NCBI RefSeq assembly: GCF_000721705.1
Contig: NZ_JOJL01000059.1
Location: forward strand, 1 to 37,023
Origin: Actinoplanes subtropicus
GTDB lineage: Bacteria > Actinomycetota > Actinomycetes > Mycobacteriales > Micromonosporaceae
Direction of reading: 5' to 3'
DNA: 37,023 bases
Each line of letters starts with the position of its first letter. Within the stretch, counting starts at the first letter, position 1. The translations under genes were made by a program, and so were the position numbers. Below the pieces are notes generated by a model. That model made no database searches. It saw only the letters and a program-made list of their open reading frames with translations, and had not been told where the DNA came from. Positions 1 to 5,597 of the stretch are shown here, in pieces.

Positions 1-94
1 AACGCCCGGTCTCATTCCGAACCCGGAAGCTAAGCCCTCCAGCGCCGATGGTACTGCACTCGGGAGGGTGTGGGAGAGTAGGACGCCGCCGGAC
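1..94 (+). rRNA. rrf: 5S ribosomal RNA, 3' portion
   Basis: The first 94 bases match the conserved 3' three-quarters of actinobacterial 5S rRNA: the loop with CATTCCGAACCCGGAAGCTA, the segment GCCGATGGTACTGCA, and the closing GGGAGAGTAGGACGCCGCCGGAC. The 5' end lies outside the window. The exact 3' end is set by similarity and may be off by one to three bases. It is followed by a strong terminator, as expected for the last gene of a 16S-23S-5S operon. Confidence 0.95.
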
Positions 95-104
95 TCAACC
101 TGAC

Positions 105-135
105 GAAAGCCCGCCCCGAATCGGGGCGGGCTTTC
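105..135. terminator. rRNA operon terminator hairpin, probably bidirectional
   Basis: A perfect 15-bp inverted repeat (arms 105-119 and 121-135, GAAAGCCCGCCCCGA and its complement) starts about 11 bases after the 5S rRNA. The A/T ends of the arms give a short T-rich run after the GC stem on each strand. It lies between the 5S gene and the convergent methyltransferase gene whose stop is at 143, so it probably ends transcription from both sides. Confidence 0.85.
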
Positions 136-142
136 GTGCTTT

Positions 143-952
143 CTACGGCTTGCGGGCCACGCCGGCCCAGATGTTGCTGTGGGCGCGTTCCGGGGTGCGG
201 TCGTCGCCGGAGCGCCACTCCGCCACCGGGACGATGCCGGGGTCGACCAGGTCCAGGCCGGCGAAGAACCGGGCCACCTCGGACTGGCTGCGGAAGCGGA
301 AGTCGACCTTGTGCGCGGCGTTGGTCGCGTTGGCGGCGTCGACCTGCTCCTGCGGCCAGAAGTCGCCGGTGGCGTGGGAGATCACCAGGTAGCTGCCGGA
401 CGGCATGGCGTCGACGATCGACCGGATCGCCGGGTAGGCGATGTCGTCGTCGGTGACCAGGTGCAGCACGGCGATCAGCATGACGGCGACCGGCTGGGTG
501 AGGTCGAGCGTGTCGGTCAGCTCGGAGGCCTTGAGGATCGCCTCCGGGTTGCGGACGTCGGCCTCGATGTACGCAGTGCGGCCCGCGGCGGAGCTGGTCA
601 GCAGCGCGCGGGCGTGCACCAGGACCAGCGGGTCGTTGTCGGTGTAGACGACCCGCGACTCGGGCGCTATCCCCTGGGCGACCTGGTGTGTGTTGTTGGC
701 AGTAGGCAGGCCGGTGCCGATGTCGAGGAACTGGCGGATGCCGGCGTCGGCGGCCAGGAACCGCACGGCCCGGCCGAGGAAGAGACGGTTCATCCGGGCC
801 GTGAGCCGGATCGACGGCACTCGTTTCTCGAGATCGTCGCCGTACGCCCGGTCGGCCTCGAAGTTGTCCTTACCGCCCAGCCAATAGTCGTAGACCCGGG
901 CGACATGCGCCTTGGTGGTGTCGAGACCGGCAAGGCTCCTCGGCTCATCCAT
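143..952 (-). CDS. SAM-dependent methyltransferase, PF04672 (DUF574) family
   Basis: The 269-residue protein has the hallmarks of the actinobacterial S-adenosylmethionine methyltransferase family PF04672. The N-terminal signature ARVYDYWLGGKDNFEADR is at about residues 18-35, and a glycine-rich SAM-binding loop, FLDIGTGLPT, follows near residue 75. An acidic strand end (VVYTDNDPLVL) fits ribose binding by the cofactor. Members are abundant in Streptomyces and Micromonosporaceae; their substrates are mostly unknown. The ATG at 952 is directly followed by the conserved DxPR/DTTKAH region, which supports the start. The gene converges on the 5S terminator and stands alone. The family call is firm; the substrate cannot be inferred. 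Confidence 0.9.
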   Translation of the reverse strand: MDEPRSLAGLDTTKAHVARVYDYWLGGKDNFEADRAYGDDLEKRVPSIRLTARMNRLFLGRAVRFLAADAGIRQFLDIGTGLPTANNTHQVAQGIAPESRVVYTDNDPLVLVHARALLTSSAAGRTAYIEADVRNPEAILKASELTDTLDLTQPVAVMLIAVLHLVTDDDIAYPAIRSIVDAMPSGSYLVISHATGDFWPQEQVDAANATNAAHKVDFRFRSQSEVARFFAGLDLVDPGIVPVAEWRSGDDRTPERAHSNIWAGVARKP

Positions 953-1059
953 GGTGAGCTCCGATCGCTAGACGCGCCACAGTAGACCCGGCGAAGGACA
1001 CCACCATAGCCCCCGGCCGGGCGACCCGGCCGTCGGCCTATCGGTCGTGACCTGGGAAT

Positions 1060-2040
1060 TCAGTCGGATTCGGCGCGGCCCTGGCGCCAGTAACCCATAA
1101 AGGCGACAGAACGCCGGTCGACGCCACAATCGGTCACCAGATGGCGGCGTAGCGTCTTGATGACGGCGGCCTCGCCGGCCAGCCAGGCGTAGAAGCGGCT
1201 GACGTCGGTGGGCTCGGGGACCTCCCAGAGGATCCCGGCGTCGACGTCGACGTCCTCCAGATCGTCGGACGAGGGGGCGCCGGACGAGGGGGCGCCGGAC
1301 GAGGGGGCGCCGGACGAGGGGGCGCCGGACGAGAGGGCGCCGGCCGGGGTGGGGGCCTGGTCGCCGAGCAGCCGGCGGACCGCGGCGTGCGTCGCCGGGA
1401 TGAGCCTCTCACCGTGGGCGGCGCCGTTTCTGGCGAGCCAGGTCACGCGTACACCCGCCGGGAATTTGATCTTAAGAGCGTCCGCGTCGGTGGGGACCTC
1501 CAGCAGGGCCTCGCCGCGGGTGCCCGAGGGGAGGCCGGCGAGGATCGAGGAGATGGCCGGGACCGCGGTCTCGTCGCCGCCGAGCAGGATGCGCTCGGTG
1601 TGGGGCGGCGGACGGAAGTCGATGCCGCCGTGGGTGCCGTCGTGTTCGGCGTTCGGGCCCATCAGGCGGGCGGTCGAGCCCGGCACGGCCGCGGCGGCCC
1701 AGCGGGAAGCCGGGCCGTGGGTGCCGTGCAGCACCATGTCGATGTCGACCTCGCGCCGGTCGGGGCGGACCGCTCGGACGGTGTAGGTGCGGATCGGGTT
1801 ACGCCGGTCGCCGGGCAGGTCGCGCCACCGGGCGTACCAGTCGGGGCCGGTCGGCAGGTGGTCGTGGCCGCCGTCCGGCAGCGGGGGGATCAGCTTGATC
1901 CGCTGGTCGAAGCCGTTGTCGGCGAAGTGGTGCAGGTCGTCGCCGGTGAACGTGACGCGCACGAAGCTCGGGCTGAGCCGCCGCACCTCGCGGACGGTCG
2001 TGGCGAAGAACCGCCACGGCGGGGGTGCGGTCGTGGTCAC
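1060..2040 (-). CDS. Siderophore-interacting protein (FAD-dependent ferric-siderophore reductase)
   Basis: The 326-residue protein belongs to the SIP/ViuB family. An N-terminal FAD-binding barrel (about 1-140) carries the flavin motif RTYTVR near residue 84. A C-terminal NAD(P)H-binding half (about 145-326) carries YAWLAGEAAVIKTLRRHL and a terminal YWRQGRAE. Family members reduce ferric siderophores in the cytoplasm to release iron. An AGGAGG ribosome site lies about 8 bases before the ATG, and an IdeR/DtxR-like box sits just upstream, so iron repression is likely. Oddity: a run of five SSGAP-type repeats lies between the Rossmann fold and the C-terminal block, encoded by a 15-bp tandem repeat. 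It probably forms a flexible loop. Confidence 0.92.
   Translation of the reverse strand: MTTTAPPPWRFFATTVREVRRLSPSFVRVTFTGDDLHHFADNGFDQRIKLIPPLPDGGHDHLPTGPDWYARWRDLPGDRRNPIRTYTVRAVRPDRREVDIDMVLHGTHGPASRWAAAAVPGSTARLMGPNAEHDGTHGGIDFRPPPHTERILLGGDETAVPAISSILAGLPSGTRGEALLEVPTDADALKIKFPAGVRVTWLARNGAAHGERLIPATHAAVRRLLGDQAPTPAGALSSGAPSSGAPSSGAPSSGAPSSDDLEDVDVDAGILWEVPEPTDVSRFYAWLAGEAAVIKTLRRHLVTDCGVDRRSVAFMGYWRQGRAESD
1267..1341. repeat. Five 15-bp tandem repeats inside the SIP gene
   Basis: The unit GGACGAGGGGGCGCC is repeated at 1267, 1282, 1297, 1312 and 1327; the last copy has one changed base. The unit length is a multiple of three, so each copy adds five residues of a Ser-Gly-Ala-Pro-Ser linker to the siderophore-interacting protein without breaking the frame. 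Confidence 0.95.
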
Positions 2041-2062
2041 CGGATCCTCCTAGGTCAGCAGC

Positions 2063-2081
2063 AAAGGCATGCCTAACCTAA
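2063..2081 (-). promoter_or_regulatory. IdeR/DtxR-type iron box upstream of the SIP gene
   Basis: Read on the minus strand, the site is TTAGGTTAGGCATGCCTTT. It matches the established IdeR/DtxR consensus TTAGGTTAGGCTAACCTAA at 14 of 19 positions, with a perfect left half. It lies 22 bases upstream of the SIP start codon and ends 1 base past the stop of the preceding emfourin-like gene. The SIP gene therefore probably has its own iron-repressed promoter here. Confidence 0.8.
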
Positions 2082-2082
2082 C

Positions 2083-2400
2083 CTAGGAGCCCGGGCCCCG
2101 CGAGTAGTGGGTCAGGAACTGCAGCAGCGGCCGCAGGTCGGCGGGGATCGCCGGGTCGGCGACGGTGCCCTGCCAGCGCCGGCCGCCGCGCTCGATCATC
2201 AGGTCGTAGCTCATCAGGTCGGCGCCCGCGGGCAGGCCGGGGTGGGCCCCACCGAGGCGGGACAGGTCGATCGTGGAGACCAGTTGCACGAGCCGGGCGG
2301 CGTCGGCCGGCGGCATGGTCGCGGAGTCGAGCCGGACGTGCACCGGGCGGCCGGCGAAACCGCCGGTCCGGCGCAGCTCGGCGCGGACGTGCTCGGACAT
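2083..2400 (-). CDS. Emfourin-like protease inhibitor (M4in type)
   Basis: The 105-residue protein matches the layout of emfourin, the small inhibitor encoded next to protealysin-like M4 proteases. It has an N-terminal RRTGGFAGRPVHVRLDS strand pair, a helix PPADAARLVQLV, a conserved ADLMSYDLMIERGGRRWQG hairpin, and a C-terminal DPAIPADLRPLLQFL helix. No signal peptide or membrane segment is present, so it should be cytoplasmic, like protealysin. It lies downstream of, and on the same strand as, the M4 protease gene (2642-3670), which strongly supports an enzyme-inhibitor pair. GAGGTTG just before the ATG serves as ribosome site. The family call rests on recalled pattern and context, not on an alignment. 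Confidence 0.8.
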   Translation of the reverse strand: MSEHVRAELRRTGGFAGRPVHVRLDSATMPPADAARLVQLVSTIDLSRLGGAHPGLPAGADLMSYDLMIERGGRRWQGTVADPAIPADLRPLLQFLTHYSRGPGS

Positions 2401-2477
2401 GGCAACCTCCCATGTTTCCCGTGTGTCACGGCCGGGACCGACGTGTCGCCGGCGGCTTGTGCGGGTAAACAGGAATT

Positions 2478-2684
2478 ATGGCTATTCCGGTAGCCGCGCC
2501 CGGCGAGGCGGTGGTCGGCACCGCCTGCTGGTCGTGCGGAACGCAGCTCTACAAGACGGTACCCCGCCGTCGCCGCGGGTCCGGACACGTGCTCTGGACC
2601 TGCGACGACTGCGGGGTGCTCTGGTCGGAACCCGCTGTCCCCTACTTGACGCCCACCTCACGGAACGCCGCGCGTACGGTCTGA
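2478..2684 (+). CDS. Small putative zinc-ribbon protein
   Basis: This 68-residue ORF has two CxxC knuckles (CWSCGTQ at about 15-21 and CDDCGV at about 41-46) separated by a basic stretch (PRRRRGSG), the pattern of a one-zinc ribbon. Codon third positions are GC-rich like the neighbours. It lies opposite the emfourin/protease genes and overlaps the protease 3' end by 43 bases. The ribosome site is weak and close (AGGA three bases before the ATG). It could be a genuine small zinc-binding protein of unknown role or a chance ORF; the paired CxxC motifs favour a real gene. Confidence 0.5.
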   Translation: MAIPVAAPGEAVVGTACWSCGTQLYKTVPRRRRGSGHVLWTCDDCGVLWSEPAVPYLTPTSRNAARTV

Positions 2685-3670
2685 GCGGCGTTGCGGCCCA
2701 CCTTGCCGTCGCGGGCGAGGATGCGCGCCTGCTCGGCGCAGACGTAGGCGCAGTCGGTGAACTGCGCGTTCGGCCAGAGATTGACCAGCGTGTCGAACCA
2801 GACCCGGGCGGCCGGGAAGGTGCCCAGCTCGATCGCGGTCAGGTAGAACGCCCGGTTGATGATGCCCGAGTTCACGTGCGGGTCGCCGCCGGCCACGTAC
2901 CCGGACATGTCCGCGGCCTGCGGGTCCTTGCCGAGGATCGGGTTGTCGTAGGCGGTGCCCGGGTGTGACATCGAGCGGATCGCCTCGCCGTACAGCTGCT
3001 CCGCCATGACCTCCTCGCCGATCAGCCAGTTGTGCTCGCCGGCGTCCACCTTGTGCACCATCTGGTCCACGCAGGAGCCGAAGATGTCGGAGAACGCCTC
3101 GTTCATCGCGCCCGGCTGATCGGTGTAGGTGAGCCCCGCCGTGTACTGCGTGACGCCGTGGGTCAGCTCGTGCGCGCAGACGTCGACGTCCTTGGTGAAA
3201 TCGGTGAAAATCGTCTCGTCGCCGTTGCCGAACACCATCTGGGTGCCGTCCCAGAACGCGTTGTCGTACTGGTCGCCGAAATTGACGTTCCCGAGCAGCG
3301 TGAGGCCGGCATTGTCGATGGAGTCGCGCCCGAGAACGTCGCGGTAGAAGTCCCGGGTGGCGCCCAATCCGTCATAGGCGGCGTTCGCGTTCGCCTGCGC
3401 GACCGCGACGTCCCCCTCGCCGCGAACCAGGGTCACGCCCGTGTTCCATTGGTGCTCGTCGTCGTAGATCTGCCGGTCGCCCTTGCCCGGCCGGGGCGGC
3501 GTCAGCGCGGCGAAACTCGCCGTGGCGGCGCCGCGGCGGGCCTGCCGCTGCGCCTGGGAGGCGAGTGCCGTGCGCTGCGCGGGCTCCGGGTCGATGCCGA
3601 GTTGGCGTGCATTCTTCGCAATGTGGTCGATGATGTGCGCGGGAACGTAGAAACAGACCGGACCTGACAT
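2642..3670 (-). CDS. Protealysin-like M4 (thermolysin family) metalloprotease
   Basis: With the start at 3670 the protein is 342 residues, almost exactly the length of protealysin. It begins with a short propeptide of protealysin type (PVCFYVPAHIIDHI) and has no Sec signal. The zinc site HELTH is at 167-171, the third zinc ligand E191 lies in NEAFSD, and the transition-state histidine H265 lies in GGDPHVNSGI. I chose 3670 over an in-frame start at 3847 because GAGGGG lies eight bases upstream and the conserved propeptide begins there; the extra 59 residues look non-coding. Protealysin-like proteases are made as intracellular precursors and released by unconventional routes. The adjacent emfourin-like gene is its probable inhibitor. 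Confidence 0.92.
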   Translation of the reverse strand: MSGPVCFYVPAHIIDHIAKNARQLGIDPEPAQRTALASQAQRQARRGAATASFAALTPPRPGKGDRQIYDDEHQWNTGVTLVRGEGDVAVAQANANAAYDGLGATRDFYRDVLGRDSIDNAGLTLLGNVNFGDQYDNAFWDGTQMVFGNGDETIFTDFTKDVDVCAHELTHGVTQYTAGLTYTDQPGAMNEAFSDIFGSCVDQMVHKVDAGEHNWLIGEEVMAEQLYGEAIRSMSHPGTAYDNPILGKDPQAADMSGYVAGGDPHVNSGIINRAFYLTAIELGTFPAARVWFDTLVNLWPNAQFTDCAYVCAEQARILARDGKVGRNAAQTVRAAFREVGVK

Positions 3671-3988
3671 GAGTTCTGCCCCTCGCCGAAGGAATTGATC
3701 TGCCCACATTTCGCCGCGCGGGGCTATTCGTCTGTCGATTCTTGTACAAAACCCGGTGTAAATTCTTGAACAACGACCTATATCGTACGAGGAAAGGCCG
3801 TACCCGACCGCACAGCGGCCGTTCTCCGCCTCCGGCGGCCGGCGCACGCGAGGCGCTGCCGTCCCCCGGCGTATGCCGCGACCGCCGGGCTGACCTGCCG
3901 CGTCACCCTCGCGTCCGCTCCCGGGCAGCGCGGGTCCTCTGTGGTCGCTCGTCGCCGCACGCCCCGGTCGGCGAGTGCTCTCCTACGC
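3671..3988. other. Upstream region of the M4 protease; no gene seen
   Basis: No convincing coding sequence is found here. The stretch 3730-3790 is clearly less GC-rich than its surroundings and probably holds the protease promoter, but I cannot fix a -10/-35 pair. The ORFs that cross the region are repeat- or arginine-rich frames without family features. Confidence 0.5.
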
Positions 3989-4186
3989 GGTTGGTTGGAG
4001 TGCTCGTTGTCGGGCGGCGGGACGCTGGCGCTGGCGCGGTTGGTTGGAGTGCTCGTTGTCGGTGGTGGCGGGGCTGGTTGGGGCACTCGTTGTCGGATGG
4101 CGGCACGGCGCCGGCGCGGCTCGTCGGGGCGCCCGTTGTCGGGCGGCGGCGGGGCGCTGGCGGGGCTGGTCGGAGCTCGTTGTCGG
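3989..4186. repeat. Imperfect tandem repeat with core GCTCGTTGTCGG
   Basis: About five degenerate copies of a segment like GGTTGGTTGGAGTGCTCGTT followed by GTCGG start near 3989, 4038, 4074, 4117 and 4166. The first two copies are identical over 25 bases and 49 bases apart; the later ones are closer and more diverged. Spacers are GC-rich (GGCGGCGG). The array lies just downstream of the APH-like gene stop (4215, minus strand) and fills most of the gap to the M4 protease. Function unknown; no sign of a CRISPR. Confidence 0.75.
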
Positions 4187-4214
4187 GCCGTGCCGGGTGC
4201 TGCGGACGGCGATG

Positions 4215-5201
4215 TCAGAGGAGTGGCGGCTCGGGGAGTTCGGCGAGCCAGTCGGCGACCGCGGTGCGGAAGTCCGGGTCGACCGGGACGGCCGGGTCGT
4301 GCAGGGCGCGTTGCCAGGCGAGGGCCTTGGAGACCCGGGTGACGCGGCAGGCCAGCGAGGCCGCGCGGCGCAGGTCGGTCAGCGGGGCGAGGTCGGTCCA
4401 CGCTTCGAGGTAGGCGTCGCGGAGGCGGGACAGCTCGGGGGCGCCGGGGTCGAGCTCGAGCAGATAGGCCGCGAAGCCGATCGCGACCAGCAGCGAGCCG
4501 AACGGGTGGGCCACGCTGGAGTCGCCCCAGTCGAAGAACAGGAAGCCCCCGCCGGCCGGGAAGACGTTGGCGTCGGTCAGATCGTCGTGCTGGAGGGTGG
4601 CGGGTATGCCGCCGGCGGCCAGCTCGGTGCACCAGTCGGCGAAGTCGGGGACGACCTTTTCCACGGCGGCCCGCCGGTCGGTGCCCAGGTCGGCTTGGAT
4701 CCGCGGGTCGGCGAGCAGGGCGGTGAGGCGGGCGGGGAGGTGCTGGGGGCGGTGATCGGGGACGCCCAGGGTCAGCATCTCGGGGGCGTGCGCTGCCAGG
4801 TCGCGCTGGAGGGCGGCGTAGGACTGCAGCATGGCGGTCCAGGTCGGGAGCAGCCGATCCTTGGCGACCAGCGCACGCAGGGTGGGCCCGGCGTCGGCGG
4901 TGAGCAGCCAGCCCCGGGACGCGTCGACGGCCAGGGGCGCGAGCACGTGCCCGGGCGCCCAGGCGGCCAGCGACGCGGCGAGGCCGGCCTCGTAGGCGCA
5001 CCGCGGAGTGTTGGCCTTGAACCAGGCGACGCCCGCCGTCGTGGGCACCCGATGGGTCACCGACCACGGCCGCATCCGCGCCTCCTCGATCGGGCCCGTC
5101 GGCGGGGTGCCGCGTTCGGAGAGTCGCTCGCTCGCCCAGGCGTGCGCGGACGCCTGCCATCGCGGATCGTCCCACGCGTTGGCCCGCACCGTCGTCTCCA
5201 T
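4215..5201 (-). CDS. Aminoglycoside phosphotransferase-like (APH family) kinase
   Basis: The 328-residue protein has the kinase core of the APH/choline kinase superfamily. The catalytic loop HDDLTDANVF is at about 205-214 (H205, D207 and N212 fit HxDxxxxN), and the metal-binding FFDWGDSS follows with D224. Upstream, WFKANTP at about 60-66 fits the nucleotide-lobe lysine strand. The start at 5201 (METTVRAN) was chosen over much longer open frames that run antisense through the GH3 gene. The superfamily includes antibiotic, choline, homoserine and sugar kinases, so resistance should not be assumed; the DWGDS variant is common in uncharacterised actinobacterial members. Substrate unknown. Confidence 0.85.
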   Translation of the reverse strand: METTVRANAWDDPRWQASAHAWASERLSERGTPPTGPIEEARMRPWSVTHRVPTTAGVAWFKANTPRCAYEAGLAASLAAWAPGHVLAPLAVDASRGWLLTADAGPTLRALVAKDRLLPTWTAMLQSYAALQRDLAAHAPEMLTLGVPDHRPQHLPARLTALLADPRIQADLGTDRRAAVEKVVPDFADWCTELAAGGIPATLQHDDLTDANVFPAGGGFLFFDWGDSSVAHPFGSLLVAIGFAAYLLELDPGAPELSRLRDAYLEAWTDLAPLTDLRRAASLACRVTRVSKALAWQRALHDPAVPVDPDFRTAVADWLAELPEPPLL

Positions 5202-5484
5202 AGCCCGCCACGATAGGGCCGCCCCCGCCCGCCCCGCCCCCGATTTTCTCGGCGACCCGGACGCACGCCGGGGAGTGGGTGGTTTGCGGCTCGAGTTGCA
5301 GCTCCGCCCGCAGCGGGCGGCACGGGGCCGGGACGGCAGCCAGGTCGCCTGGTGAGGCGGGACCGGACCGACCCGTACGGCCAAGGCTGCTGGAGGGAAA
5401 CGCCCAGAGTGACCGGTGACGTGGTGTTCGCGCTGGTCTGACCACGATCGGGGTCGATGTTTCCGGGGGATCTCCGGCAGATGG

Positions 5485-5513
5485 TGGACAGGTGATTGGC
5501 GGGCATCTATCGT
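5485..5513 (+). promoter_or_regulatory. Putative sigma-70-type promoter of the GH3 operon
   Basis: TGGACA (5485-5490) and TATCGT (5508-5513) are separated by 17 bases and match the housekeeping -35 and -10 consensus at five and four of six positions. The start point would be near 5520, about 11 bases before the palindromic operator. The rest of the 396-base gap 5202-5597 holds no gene that I can support. Confidence 0.5.
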
Positions 5514-5530
5514 GAGCGATACCGCGGCAA

Positions 5531-5544
5531 TCGAAGCGCTTCGA
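5531..5544. promoter_or_regulatory. LacI-family operator upstream of the GH3 gene
   Basis: TCGAAGCGCTTCGA is a perfect 14-bp palindrome with the central GCGC typical of LacI-family sites. With flanks it matches 15 of 16 bases of the two sites at 14021-14060. It lies about 11 bases after the predicted transcription start and 53 bases before the GH3 start codon, so a bound repressor would block initiation or escape. The LacI gene at 11487-12500 is the likely partner. Confidence 0.8.
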
Positions 5545-5597
5545 CACCGACTTTGAACAAGACCCGAAACCTCGCTGAAAATCGAGGAGAATCGCTC

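Noticed and set aside
30..218. Small open frames over the 5S rRNA and terminator
   Set aside because: They overlap a clear rRNA gene and its hairpin and have no coding support.
4215..5201. Calling the APH-like gene an antibiotic-resistance gene
   Set aside because: The APH superfamily includes many non-resistance kinases, and nothing in the sequence or context points to an aminoglycoside substrate.
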